Source: Leptospiraceae bacterium
Lineage (GTDB): Bacteria; Spirochaetota; Leptospiria; Leptospirales; Leptospiraceae
NCBI GenBank assembly: GCA_016711485.1
Contig: JADJSX010000025.1
Span: 186,001 to 250,000, forward strand
Direction of reading: 5' to 3'
Length of the DNA: 64,000 nt
The translations under genes and the position numbers were made by a program. The notes under the pieces were generated by a model. That model had not been told where the DNA came from. It worked only from the letters and a program-made list of their open reading frames with translations, and did no database searches. Below, piece by piece: positions 54,131 to 63,647 of the stretch (the stretch's first letter is position 1; the number at the start of each line of letters is the position of its first letter).

Positions 54131-56188
54131 ATGGATAGATCAGAGCTTTTAAATAACAAGGACATATTTTATGAACGAGAACTTTCTTGGTTGGACTTTA
54201 ATTTTAGGGTTTTAGAGGAAGCATGTGACATTTCGAATCCAATTTTAGAAAGATTGAAATTTTTATGTATCACAGAATCCAATTTAGATGAATTTTTTAT
54301 GGTTCGAGTAGCTGGACTCAGAGATCAAGTAAACTCTGGAATTGATGAAACAAGTTTAAATGGAATGAAAAGCTCTGAAGTTATTTTTGAAATTTCGAAA
54401 AAGGTTTCCTCTTTTATTAAAAAGCAATACGAAGTATTAAACGAAAAAATCATCCCTGATCTTAAGGCAAATAAAATTAGTATAATCAATAACCATAATG
54501 AATTAAAACCTGCTGAGATTGCCTATATAAAAAAATATTACAAAGAAGAAGTTTCAAGTATTCTTACTCCTCTAGCAATAGACCCTTCCCATCCATTTCC
54601 TCATTTGTTAAATCGTACGTTAAATTTAGCAATTACTCTAACTAGTGATGAGGATAATTCTCGTACTCTTTTTGCTATAGTTCAAGTTCCTTCTTTACTT
54701 CCGCGTTTTTTAGAGTTACCATCTACTGATGGCGAAAGAAGATTTTTTCCACTAGAGGGGATAATTACACTTCACCTCTCTGATTTATTTTATGGACTAA
54801 CTGTCACTGAGATTCATGCATTCCGAATTATGCGTGATTCTGATCTTTCTATTCATGAGGAACTTGAAGGAAGTCTTTTAACAAATGTCAAAAAAGAATT
54901 AAAAAATCGTTTTTGGGGTGATGCAGTAAGACTAGATGTTCACAATAAAATTCCTGAATATCTAAAACAATCTGTGATGGAATTATTAAAAATACAAGAA
55001 CATGAAATGTACGAAATTCCTGGATTTTTAAATTTAGGTGATTTAATGTATTTTTATGGACTATCTGGAACTGGACATTTAAAATTTCCTATCATTCCTA
55101 CTAAAAATATTCTAAGTGAATACAGTTTGGATAAAATTTTTCAACTGATTCGTAAAGGTGATATTATTTTTCATCATCCTTATGATTCATTTCAAGCTGT
55201 TGAAGATTTGTTAAAATTTGCAAGTGAAGACCCCAAAGTTCTTGCTATTAAAATGACACTTTATCGCACAAGTGGGGATTCTCCGATTATCCAATATCTA
55301 AAACAAGCAGCGGAAAATGGCAAACAAGTTACTGTTCTTGTAGAACTTAAAGCTCGTTTTGATGAAGAAAGAAATATTATATGGGCACAGCGTTTAGAAG
55401 ATTCCGGCGTGCATGTTGTATATGGAATCATTGGTCTTAAAATTCATTGTAAATTACTATTGATATTAAGAAGAGAAACAGATAAACTGAAACGTTATGT
55501 GCATATGAGTACGGGAAATTATAATTCTTCTACTGCAAAGTATTACACTGATTTGTCGCTATTTACAAATAATATAAGAATAACGGAAGACATTGGTACA
55601 CTTTTTAATGCACTTACGAGTTCTGCAAAAATGCCAAAGTTAGAAACGGTTTCCGCTGCCCCCCTCTATTTACGGGATGATATACTTGGTTTAATCAATC
55701 AAGAAATTGAAAATGCTAGGTCAGGAAAACCAGCTTATATTTTTTTAAAAATGAATTCATTGGTTGATCGGGATTTGATTGCGGCTTTATATGAAGCAAG
55801 TGGAGTTGGAATAAAAGTAGATTTAGTGATCCGTGGGATTTGCTGTTTGGTTCCGGGAGTTGCAGGAATTTCTGAAAATATTGTTGTCCGATCTATCATT
55901 GGAAGATTCTTGGAACATTCTCGCATTTATATTTTTCAGAATTTGGGAAAACCCAAGGTATACCTCTCTTCAGCAGATTGTATGCCTCGGAATTTTTTCA
56001 AACGAATTGAAGTTATGTTTCCTATTTTGGATGAAAAAATAAAAAATAAAATATTTAAAATTATAGAAATCATTTTAAAAGACAATGTAAAAGCTCGTAT
56101 TTTAGGAAACGATGGAATTTATAGAAAACTTTCTCCAGCCGAGGGAGAAATTCCGATTGATTCTCAAATGGAATTGGCGAAAATATAA
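54131..56188 (+). CDS. ppk1: Polyphosphate kinase Ppk1
   Basis: Ppk1 makes long-chain polyphosphate from ATP. The 685 residues match the family. Seen: the N-terminal FYERELSWLDFNFRVLEEA, DEFFMVRVAGLRDQV, the core IIFHHPYDSFQAVEDLL, the ALKMTLYRT-like AIKMTLYRTSGDSP, IHCKLLLI with the first catalytic His, HMSTGNYNSSTAKYYTDL, and EHSRIYIFQN near the second His. All key motifs are present, so it should be active. The two kinase-like genes start 14 and about 1,900 bp after it on the same strand. Confidence 0.95.
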   Translation: MDRSELLNNKDIFYERELSWLDFNFRVLEEACDISNPILERLKFLCITESNLDEFFMVRVAGLRDQVNSGIDETSLNGMKSSEVIFEISKKVSSFIKKQYEVLNEKIIPDLKANKISIINNHNELKPAEIAYIKKYYKEEVSSILTPLAIDPSHPFPHLLNRTLNLAITLTSDEDNSRTLFAIVQVPSLLPRFLELPSTDGERRFFPLEGIITLHLSDLFYGLTVTEIHAFRIMRDSDLSIHEELEGSLLTNVKKELKNRFWGDAVRLDVHNKIPEYLKQSVMELLKIQEHEMYEIPGFLNLGDLMYFYGLSGTGHLKFPIIPTKNILSEYSLDKIFQLIRKGDIIFHHPYDSFQAVEDLLKFASEDPKVLAIKMTLYRTSGDSPIIQYLKQAAENGKQVTVLVELKARFDEERNIIWAQRLEDSGVHVVYGIIGLKIHCKLLLILRRETDKLKRYVHMSTGNYNSSTAKYYTDLSLFTNNIRITEDIGTLFNALTSSAKMPKLETVSAAPLYLRDDILGLINQEIENARSGKPAYIFLKMNSLVDRDLIAALYEASGVGIKVDLVIRGICCLVPGVAGISENIVVRSIIGRFLEHSRIYIFQNLGKPKVYLSSADCMPRNFFKRIEVMFPILDEKIKNKIFKIIEIILKDNVKARILGNDGIYRKLSPAEGEIPIDSQMELAKI

Positions 56189-56202
56189 TTTTATTGGAAC
56201 AA

Positions 56203-58092
56203 ATGATGCTGTTTAAATATTTACAAATACTTTTTATTTTGCTTGTTGTGGTTACGAAAAGTTATGCGCAAGACTGTAATCAAATGATAAATTCTTTTGA
56301 TAACCCTGTTACTCTTAAATCTAATTGGATATTTATGAAAGGCGATAACCTTGAGTGGAAGAATCCAGATATGGAAGACTCTAACTGGGCAAAAAAAACG
56401 TTACCCGATTCTGGAAAAGATAAAAATCCAGATGTCTTAGTTACGGGATACCACTGGTATAGATGCCATTTGATTTTACCAGATTTTATAAAAGAAACAA
56501 ATCTTCCGCTTGCGATTAATTTTGGAAAATTACGTGATGTGGATGAAGTTTATTTTAACGGTATAAATATTGGATCGACAGGAAGAGTTTCTCCAGTATT
56601 ACAAGCAGACATAGAAAAAGATAGAATATATTCAATATCCTCAAGACTTGTCCAACCGGGCAAAAATGTATTAGCCGTTCGAATTTACTCTTCTACAAAA
56701 TCTTATGGAATGGGAGACGTTCCGATCATAGGGAATGAATTTTCTATATCTTGGGCAAATACACTAAAGGAGGTATTCAATATTACCTCCGGCTTTGTTT
56801 TTATTTCTATGGGAATGTTTTTTATTTTAGGTTCATTAGTAAGGTCAACCAACAAAAGTAATTTATTTTTTTCTTTCTTTTCAATTATTCTTGGAATGTA
56901 TACTCTATTGCGTACCCAGTTTCGTTATAGAATTTTTGAGGATTTTAGTGTTTCCTTTCGAGTTGAATTAATACTTTTGATGATTCTCCCCGTATTATTT
57001 GTAAATTTTATTATTAATTTTGTGAATCATAAGAGAAACTGGCACAATTGGATTTACGAATTATCGATGTTAGCCTTAATGATTTTAACTTGGTTTGTTG
57101 CAACTCCAAAGTGGTGGGATATAATAATTATGATAAATGCTGGATTACTTATATACCCACTGATTCGTTGTTTGTATATTGTTTCAAAAAACTATATACA
57201 AAACAAAGAAAAGTTGAAATATATATTTATCGGAACGTTAGCATTATTGCCATGCGTAATTATTGATTTACTCAAGGCTCTTGAATTTATTAAATTTCCT
57301 TCCGTTGTTCATTTTGGATTTATGTTTTTTTTAATAAATATTTCAGTTCAATTATCAGAAGAAATGGTAGAGAACTACAAACGATTTATTGAACAAGAAA
57401 ATGATTTAAAGAAAATGGAAAAGTTGAAAACAAAATTTCTAGTCAATTTATCCAATGAATTTAAACTTTATATGGATGGAATTAATTCTACAGTCAAAGA
57501 ATTATTATCCACTCATGAAGAAAACCAACTTCAAGACAAAATTAAAAGACTAGAAAGTTTCGAGGGATTAACTCGCTCTATCATTCGCGATGCAATTGTA
57601 TTAAATGCAGTTGAAAGTAATAAATATGAAAACGTAATTGAAAAGTTTTCCTTAAAAGATTTAGTAAACGATACAATTCTTATGATAGAGTCTAGGCTTG
57701 AACAAACTAGAGAATCTAAAATAATTACTGTTGCAGGTGGCGACATTGAACTTATGCAATCTAGAGAGTTACTTTTTTTAATTTTATATCATTTGTTAGA
57801 AAATGTATATAAATATACTCCGCAAGATACCGGATTACAAGTAGTAATTAAGTCAGAAAACAAAACGGAATTAGAAATTATGGTAGTAGACGAAGGGACA
57901 GGAATTGAAAATCTCGAACAAGTTGACATTCTGAAAAAATTTGTTAGAGGAACCAATGCAACGGATAAAATTATGGGAGTTGGAATTGGACTTACTTTAG
58001 TAAAAGCAATTTCTGATTTTTTGGGTGGTCGTATTGACATTCAAAGTGCCAAGGGAACGGGATCCAAATTCATAGTAATAATTCCGGTATAA
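56203..58092 (+). CDS. 7TM pseudo-histidine kinase with jelly-roll sensor
   Basis: The protein of about 629 residues has a signal peptide, a periplasmic jelly-roll/galactose-binding-like sensor (about residues 30-175, GKLRDVDEVYFNGINIGSTGR), seven transmembrane segments (about 185-400) and a kinase module. The HATPase domain is intact: N box LLENVYKYTP, DEGTGIE and GVGIGLTLVKAI. The DHp helix reads FLVNLSNEFKL, with Asn (bases 57454-57456) where the phospho-His should be. It therefore cannot autophosphorylate in the usual way. A TTG at 56194 is an alternative start. It lies 3 bp before a second similar gene. Confidence 0.85.
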   Translation: MMLFKYLQILFILLVVVTKSYAQDCNQMINSFDNPVTLKSNWIFMKGDNLEWKNPDMEDSNWAKKTLPDSGKDKNPDVLVTGYHWYRCHLILPDFIKETNLPLAINFGKLRDVDEVYFNGINIGSTGRVSPVLQADIEKDRIYSISSRLVQPGKNVLAVRIYSSTKSYGMGDVPIIGNEFSISWANTLKEVFNITSGFVFISMGMFFILGSLVRSTNKSNLFFSFFSIILGMYTLLRTQFRYRIFEDFSVSFRVELILLMILPVLFVNFIINFVNHKRNWHNWIYELSMLALMILTWFVATPKWWDIIIMINAGLLIYPLIRCLYIVSKNYIQNKEKLKYIFIGTLALLPCVIIDLLKALEFIKFPSVVHFGFMFFLINISVQLSEEMVENYKRFIEQENDLKKMEKLKTKFLVNLSNEFKLYMDGINSTVKELLSTHEENQLQDKIKRLESFEGLTRSIIRDAIVLNAVESNKYENVIEKFSLKDLVNDTILMIESRLEQTRESKIITVAGGDIELMQSRELLFLILYHLLENVYKYTPQDTGLQVVIKSENKTELEIMVVDEGTGIENLEQVDILKKFVRGTNATDKIMGVGIGLTLVKAISDFLGGRIDIQSAKGTGSKFIVIIPV

Positions 58093-58095
58093 TAT

Positions 58096-60045
58096 ATGAA
58101 AAAATATTTAAAATACACACAACTTCTTTTATTGAATTTAGTTTTTATTTTTTTTGGAAATTGTTATCCAATCTCGGAAGAAAATAGTTCAGAAATACTA
58201 AGTCTAAGTGATTCAGAATGGTATATTAATTTTGAGGATAAAGCTGAGTTTGCGGGAGCAGAGTTTTCTCATCAAGGTTGGCAGACATTAGAAGTTCCTG
58301 GAAATGTGCGGACTACAGAAAGTTCTCATAGAGGAGTTTTTTGGTTACGTAAATCCTTTGAGCTGGACGCGGAAAATTTTACAAGTGCGTTAGCCCTTAC
58401 CCTCGGAAAAATCTATGATAGAGATGAAGTATACCTAAATGGAAAAATCATTGGTATCAACGGAAAAAGTCCAGAAGATATTCAGCAAAATGAAGTTGCA
58501 TATGGTCGTCTTAGAATTTATTCTATTCCTCCTGGATTATTACTGAAAGGTACAAATGTTCTTGCAATTAAAATAAACTCTAATTTTAGAGCTTATGCAG
58601 GAATAGTCTCCGGACCCGTGGGTATTGCAACTTTGGAATCTGCTACCTCCTATTTGATTCAAAGTTCATTGGATAATTTGATATTTGACGCGGTTTATCT
58701 ATTTATTGGAGTCTTTTTTATTATTAGTTTTTTGAAAATGAAGGAAATGAAGGAATATTTAGCTTTTAGTATTTTTATCATAGCATTTTCATTTCTTCAA
58801 TTTACTAGGAACGAATTTAGATTTGCCGTATCTAATCATTTTTTATTTTTTAAATATTTAGAATCTGCTCTTATTTTAAATATGCCGTTTTTTTATATTC
58901 ACTTTTTTCAAAGTTTCTTTAGACTCCCCAAAGTAAAATATCAAAATTATTACTTTTTACTGAACCTTGCTTTTTGTATTTTGTTTTTAGTTATTCCAAA
59001 TTATGTTTTTTGGACTAACTTTATAAACTTCTGGGTAATCAATATTTTACTCATTTTAGGATATTCGCTTTTTGTTACTGTTCAAAAAGTGAGAGAAAAA
59101 GATAGAGATGCAATTATATATGGAGTTGCATTAGTTTATTTTATATATAGTGTTTTTAAAGAAATTTTAATCCAGAGAGGTTGGACTCAGAGTGATTCCT
59201 CAATTGAAAGTTCTGTTTTATTCTATATATTATTAGTTACCGTTGCGTTGCGGCTAAGATTTATTTTTCTCAAAATTAAAATTCAAAATAGATTTGAACA
59301 ACTCAAAGAAATTGATCAACTTAGAGAAAAGATATTTTTGTATATGGATAGAATTTTAAGCCCATCCATTGATGAATCTATTTTAATGACAAGAGCTATA
59401 AAAAATCACAATAATCCAGAGAATCAAAAGGAATCATTAATAAAAATTCAAACCATTTACGACGAAATGCAATATTCCTTAGACGATATTTTGGAGTTAT
59501 CTAGACTAGAAGTGATGTCAGAACCGCTTTCTAAGGAAACGGTTGACTTTGTAGATTTTATAAGAACGATACTCGCTCAGGCAGATTTAACATATACCGT
59601 TAAGGTAGATGAAAGATTTAAAATTCATAATAGTTTGGATTTAATTAATTCGCTCATCATTCGTTTGATTGACTTTACTGGTTTTAAGGACGTAAATAGT
59701 ATTGATTTAATTGTAACTTCTGATTTAAAAGATCATTTACATTTCCGGTTTATGCTTTATAGCCTCGATCACAAAAAGACTCAGAAATTATACAAACAGT
59801 TAAATGATTTTACTGTTGGGGGTAATATCCATTCTGTCCGTTGGGCAATTATAAAAGAAATTTTGCGTTTATTAGATGGACATTTGGAAATGAAACTGAT
59901 TAATAAAAAATATGTTCGAATTGATTTTGAATTACTTGCACTGCCACTCGAACAGGAAAAAGTAAATAAACCAAAAGTAGAATTTAAAACTCCAAAATTT
60001 AATTTCAAAATTTCAGACATTAAATTCCCTACTTTTAAGAAATAG
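58096..60045 (+). CDS. 7TM sensor lipoprotein with degenerate kinase module
   Basis: The 649-residue protein is a relative of the preceding gene product: a signal sequence with lipobox-like FFGNC (Cys near residue 23), a periplasmic jelly-roll sensor (GKIYDRDEVYLNGKIIGINGK) and seven transmembrane segments. Its C-terminal part has a DHp-like helix (LREKIFLYMDRILSPSIDES) without His, and no N, G1 or G2 box, so it lacks ATPase function. The tail is Lys/Phe/Pro-rich (PKVEFKTPKFNFKISDIKF). It lies 3 bp after its paralogue and overlaps the convergent GNAT gene by 11 bp. Confidence 0.82.
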   Translation: MKKYLKYTQLLLLNLVFIFFGNCYPISEENSSEILSLSDSEWYINFEDKAEFAGAEFSHQGWQTLEVPGNVRTTESSHRGVFWLRKSFELDAENFTSALALTLGKIYDRDEVYLNGKIIGINGKSPEDIQQNEVAYGRLRIYSIPPGLLLKGTNVLAIKINSNFRAYAGIVSGPVGIATLESATSYLIQSSLDNLIFDAVYLFIGVFFIISFLKMKEMKEYLAFSIFIIAFSFLQFTRNEFRFAVSNHFLFFKYLESALILNMPFFYIHFFQSFFRLPKVKYQNYYFLLNLAFCILFLVIPNYVFWTNFINFWVINILLILGYSLFVTVQKVREKDRDAIIYGVALVYFIYSVFKEILIQRGWTQSDSSIESSVLFYILLVTVALRLRFIFLKIKIQNRFEQLKEIDQLREKIFLYMDRILSPSIDESILMTRAIKNHNNPENQKESLIKIQTIYDEMQYSLDDILELSRLEVMSEPLSKETVDFVDFIRTILAQADLTYTVKVDERFKIHNSLDLINSLIIRLIDFTGFKDVNSIDLIVTSDLKDHLHFRFMLYSLDHKKTQKLYKQLNDFTVGGNIHSVRWAIIKEILRLLDGHLEMKLINKKYVRIDFELLALPLEQEKVNKPKVEFKTPKFNFKISDIKFPTFKK

Positions 60046-60562
60046 TATATGCTACATGTCGACAAAGAGGGTTAGAGTTTTCTAACTTGGGATGTTCGAA
60101 TTCAGAAAATTTTTGCATCCCGAGTTTTATCATTACGTTTTCTGATTTTAAATTGAGAACAGAAGTAAATGAGTAAATTTTTTTTAGCCCGAAATCAGAA
60201 AATGCTTTTTTTAAACAGAGTTTTGCACCTTCGCTTGCATATCCTAATCCCCAAAATTTCTGATCTAACCTCCAACCAATTTCTACACAGGGAGAAAACG
60301 AAGTTTTGAAATCGGTATGATTCAAACCAATAAATCCAATAAAATCTTTTTTCTTTTTTTCTTCCACTACCCATAATCCATAACCCCATTTTTCAAAGTG
60401 AAAGTTAATATTTTTGACTGAGTTTACAGTTTCTTCATATGTTAGGCATTTCGGAAAATATTGCATAACTTTTTCATCAGCGTTTATTTTTGCAAATTTA
60501 GCAATGTCCTTTATTTCCCAGTTTCTAAATCCAAGCCTTTCTGTTTCGAATAGGTATTTCAA
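60035..60562 (-). CDS. GNAT N-acetyltransferase, RimJ/RimL type
   Basis: The 175-residue acetyltransferase has the family layout: FETERLGFRNWEIKDIAKFAKINAD at the N-terminus, IGFIGLNH (strand 4), the CoA-binding QKFWGLGYASEGAKLCLKKAF (Q/RxxGxG/A variant) and the C-terminal NLKSENVMIKLGMQK. It would acetylate a protein N-terminus or a small amine. The end overlaps the convergent 7TM gene by 11 bp. Length is normal. Confidence 0.87.
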   Translation of the reverse strand: MKYLFETERLGFRNWEIKDIAKFAKINADEKVMQYFPKCLTYEETVNSVKNINFHFEKWGYGLWVVEEKKKKDFIGFIGLNHTDFKTSFSPCVEIGWRLDQKFWGLGYASEGAKLCLKKAFSDFGLKKIYSFTSVLNLKSENVMIKLGMQKFSEFEHPKLENSNPLCRHVAYTIS

Positions 60563-60756
60563 AGTAATATCTCGTTTAATTCTAACCTAGTCGGTGAGGT
60601 CAGAAATTCTGTATTTGTAGGTAAATTTGTTTTATTATTAGTATATTCGAAGTTCTTGATCGTCCAGAACAATTTCGAAGCAGTAATTATTTCTTAGTTG
60701 AAGTATTTAGAATCAGTCTAAACTTGTACAATATTTTCAAACTCTGGAGGTTTGGC

Positions 60757-60981
60757 GTGATTCAATCTGCACAAAAATTTTACAAAGAAATGACTGTTGG
60801 GGAAGCAATGCAAGTGCATCCAGAAGCAGGTCTTGTATTTTCTAGTTACCATCTCGGTGGCTGTTCTCATTGTTCCATAAACGAAATCGAAACAATTGAG
60901 CAAGTTTGCCAAGGTTATGGTGTAGAAGTAGAAGTGCTTCTTGATAGTCTCAACAATTTGTTTGCGGAAGACGAAAACTAG
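60757..60981 (+). CDS. DUF1858 (redox disulphide) protein
   Basis: The 74-residue protein matches DUF1858, often found near the hybrid-cluster protein, with the CxxC motif in SSYHLGGCSHCSINEIETIEQVC. I chose the GTG at 60757 because GGAGG lies about eight bases upstream; an upstream TTG at 60724 has no site. MTVGEAMQVHPEAGLVF is the family start. It probably acts as a small redox or metal-binding partner; no hcp gene is present. A hairpin terminator follows. Confidence 0.85.
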   Translation: MIQSAQKFYKEMTVGEAMQVHPEAGLVFSSYHLGGCSHCSINEIETIEQVCQGYGVEVEVLLDSLNNLFAEDEN

Positions 60982-60997
60982 TCTTTCTTTAACATAA

Positions 60998-61030
60998 GCG
61001 GGTTTGAGTTATTCAGACCCGCCTATATTT
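60998..61030 (+). terminator. Intrinsic terminator after the DUF1858 gene
   Basis: Arms GCGGGTTTGA (60998-61007) and TCAGACCCGC (61013-61022) pair with one G-T wobble, loop 5, followed by a T-rich run (TATATTTTCC). Confidence 0.75.
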
Positions 61031-61052
61031 TCCCTTCCTAATTTTCTAAAAT

Positions 61053-62081
61053 ATGAAAGATAAAGATGACATTGATTTAGGTATTGAACCCAAACCGATA
61101 AACGAAACGGAAGAAAGACAACTTAGTCTTTTGTTAAATCTAATTCGAAATAGACAAGGTTTGTCATTTGTACAGATACGCCAAATCATGAAAGAGTATT
61201 ATTCGAATCCCAATACCGAATCAGACCAGAAAAAATTACAGAGAGATATTGATGAATTAAAAGAAAATGGTTTTGCGATTAAATTTTACAAAGTTTCTCA
61301 CGTTTCTATGGAGTATAACGTTTATAAAATGGATGAAGCGCAAAGGGATGCGAGAATACAAATGTCAGAGGAAGAACTTAGAAAATTTTCTTTTTTAATA
61401 TTGAAAAAATCTGAGGAAGGAGTTTCGAACGATTTGTTTACTGCTGCCCAGAAAATATTTTCTCGTAATTTACATTATTTCCCTAATATAAAAAAGAAAA
61501 TAAATTCAGAAAATCCGTCGAGTAAAGATGATGATTTTGGAGTATCACAAAATTTATACAAAATCATGACAGCAATTAAAAACAAAACTCCTTTGAAAAT
61601 TGAGTATTTCAAAACAAATTCTCTCGAAAGTTATACAAGAGATATTGAACCTCTACAAATTATTAAACGTAATTCAGAAGATTTTTATTTAATTGTATTT
61701 GATAGAGAAAAAAAGCAAAAACGACGATTTTTGATTCCCAAAATTTTGAAGATATCTGACCTAAGTGGTGAATTCTTGTTTAATGGTAAAGTGAATTCAG
61801 ATGATTTAAATTATCATGCTTTAAATTTTAATGTTCATGATTCTGAAGATTTTGAAATAACTTGTTATCCAGAAAGTTCCTGGAAGTTTGAAAATTTTTT
61901 GTATCCTCATCCTTTTCGAAAAGTAAATCATACTTTTTTATTTACCACAAAAAATCGTTCCGCGTTATTTAATTTTATATTAAAAGAAAATGATTGTATT
62001 GAACAAATTAATTCAGAAGTTTTTATTGTTGAGTTTAAAGAATTTTTAGAAAATCTTAAGAGTAATTATTCCGCAATTTAA
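61053..62081 (+). CDS. WYL-domain transcriptional regulator
   Basis: The 342-residue cytosolic protein has an N-terminal DeoR-like winged helix (about residues 20-95, LSLLLNLIRNRQGLSFVQIRQIM and LQRDIDELKENGFAIK) and a WYL domain (about residues 165-230: MTAIKNKTPLKIEYFKTNSLES... IEPLQIIKRNSEDFYLIVFDRE). WYL domains bind ligands such as nucleotides. It lies 1 bp before the third cyclase gene, so the two are co-transcribed and may be linked in cyclic-nucleotide signalling. No operator was found. Confidence 0.85.
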   Translation: MKDKDDIDLGIEPKPINETEERQLSLLLNLIRNRQGLSFVQIRQIMKEYYSNPNTESDQKKLQRDIDELKENGFAIKFYKVSHVSMEYNVYKMDEAQRDARIQMSEEELRKFSFLILKKSEEGVSNDLFTAAQKIFSRNLHYFPNIKKKINSENPSSKDDDFGVSQNLYKIMTAIKNKTPLKIEYFKTNSLESYTRDIEPLQIIKRNSEDFYLIVFDREKKQKRRFLIPKILKISDLSGEFLFNGKVNSDDLNYHALNFNVHDSEDFEITCYPESSWKFENFLYPHPFRKVNHTFLFTTKNRSALFNFILKENDCIEQINSEVFIVEFKEFLENLKSNYSAI

Positions 62082-62082
62082 A

Positions 62083-63360
62083 ATGATTACAACCAAGGAA
62101 TTACTACTCGTAAGGGAGGTGAAGGGACTAAAATTCATTAGCTACTTTCGGTTATTTTTTGTATTTGCTAATATTAGCATTACAATGGTAGTCGGAAAAA
62201 GCTTGATGGAAAGAGTTGTCGTGGGGTTAATTTCTATTATCTCCTTTCTGGTTACTTTTTATTTTATTTATCTTTTAAAACAAAAGCGAAACTTGTCTTT
62301 CATTGGGATAATGAGTGCTATCCTCGATGTATGCCTTCTTGCTTGTCTGCCGTATATTTGGCATGAGTCCGTTGGCGGAGATTCCGTTCCTAGGACTTAT
62401 ATGCTTAAGGCGCAGACCTATGTAAGTATGTATTTTGCGATTTTAATTATCCATAGTTTTACAATCAGACCGATGTATCCCTTAATTATTACCGGCGGAG
62501 TCACATCAACTTCGATTCTTTTATTTTTTTACGCCAAACAAGATAGTCGCATGATTATCTCCAGCGATTTTGTGACGCATATGCTTGGAAATACTGTGAG
62601 TGCGGAATTTTATTTTTCCACACTACTTACATTTGTATTATCTGGTTTAATACTTGCGTTTTTTACATACCAATCACGAAAGCTGATCTATGAAGCTGTG
62701 ACTTTAGAGAAAGCAAAGATGCAAGTCAGCCGCTATTTTTCGCCTAACGTATTTGATAAGATTACAACAGCGGATGACAGTATGTTAAGCTCCTCTGGAA
62801 GAAAACAAGAAGTAGCCGTAATGTTTACGGACATTCGAGATTTTACTACACTAAGTGAAACCATAAAACCGGAAGAAGTTGTAGAACTTCTAAAAGAATA
62901 CCATGCAAAAATGGTAAATATCATTTTTGAAAATGGTGGGACTTTAGATAAATTCATTGGCGACGGAATCATGGCTACGTTTGGGACACCCGACCCGAAA
63001 CCAGACGACGCATATCGCGCAGTAGTCGCAGGCACCCAAATGAAAAAAGCATTAGCTGAATTAAATATAGAAAGAAAAAAGAAAGGTCTGATAGAATTAA
63101 GACAAGGGATTGGAATTCACTTTGGAAGTGTAATTGCAGGAAATATTGGAACAGAAAACAGAATGGAATACACAGTCATAGGTGACACAGTAAACCTAGC
63201 AAGTCGCATTGAAAGTAAATGCAAAGACTTGAAGTCCGACTTTTTAATTTCTGAAGCAGTAAAAGAAAAGTTAAACGACAGAATTTCTACTCGTAATTTG
63301 GGGCTACACTCTGTTAAAGGGAAAACGGAAACGGTGGCTTTGTATGAGGTTTTGTCGTAA
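62083..63360 (+). CDS. Membrane adenylate/guanylate cyclase, class III
   Basis: The 425-residue protein has six transmembrane segments in the first 205 residues, then a class III cyclase domain. Metal-binding Asp residues are in MFTDIRDFT and IGDGIMA, the substrate Lys is in LDKFIGD, EYTVIGD is present, and the Asn/Arg pair is in DTVNLASRIES. By Lys and EYTVIGD it is likely an adenylate cyclase. It resembles the cyclase at 14689-15993 in layout. The WYL gene is 1 bp upstream. A 102-bp repeat lies after its stop. Confidence 0.92.
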   Translation: MITTKELLLVREVKGLKFISYFRLFFVFANISITMVVGKSLMERVVVGLISIISFLVTFYFIYLLKQKRNLSFIGIMSAILDVCLLACLPYIWHESVGGDSVPRTYMLKAQTYVSMYFAILIIHSFTIRPMYPLIITGGVTSTSILLFFYAKQDSRMIISSDFVTHMLGNTVSAEFYFSTLLTFVLSGLILAFFTYQSRKLIYEAVTLEKAKMQVSRYFSPNVFDKITTADDSMLSSSGRKQEVAVMFTDIRDFTTLSETIKPEEVVELLKEYHAKMVNIIFENGGTLDKFIGDGIMATFGTPDPKPDDAYRAVVAGTQMKKALAELNIERKKKGLIELRQGIGIHFGSVIAGNIGTENRMEYTVIGDTVNLASRIESKCKDLKSDFLISEAVKEKLNDRISTRNLGLHSVKGKTETVALYEVLS

Positions 63361-63431
63361 CTGTTATCTTTAATTATTAGTTTTCAATCTGATTATCCAT
63401 CTTATTGTTCGGATTTGATTATGCGATTCTT

Positions 63432-63533
63432 CAACTTGCTTTCCTATTGCTTTCATGTCCCTTTTCTCTTCCTTTTTGGTTTTCTCGAAAGCAAGACTAA
63501 GCAATCAAAATAGAAGTTCAGGGGAAATTCAAG
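63432..63533 (-). repeat. 102-bp dispersed repeat, copy B (inverted to copy A)
   Basis: Its reverse complement matches 40379-40480 at about 90 percent, with no clear length change. It lies between the third cyclase and the VapBC pair. The sequence CAACTTGCTTTCC to GAAATTCAAG marks the two edges. Weak similarity extends about 20 bp to the left. Confidence 0.8.
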
Positions 63534-63612
63534 ATACGAAATTATGTAGATTATAATTTGGAAAAATCATTCTGCATAACTCTGGACTGTGGAGAAACAT
63601 TTGTTTTACTAG

Positions 63613-63643
63613 TTGACATTCAATACGCATTGAATCATACTAT
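63613..63643 (+). promoter_or_regulatory. vapBC promoter with operator palindrome
   Basis: TTGACA (63613-63618) is followed by a -10-like CATACT (63636-63641) at 17 bp. Between them lies the inverted repeat ATTCAAT / ATTGAAT (63618-63624 and 63629-63635, 4-base loop). VapBC pairs usually repress themselves through such sites, so this is a likely operator. Confidence 0.6.
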
Positions 63644-63647
63644 ATGT

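Noticed and set aside
56203..58092. Ordinary sensor histidine kinase
   Set aside because: The phospho-His position is Asn, so a normal kinase call would mislead.
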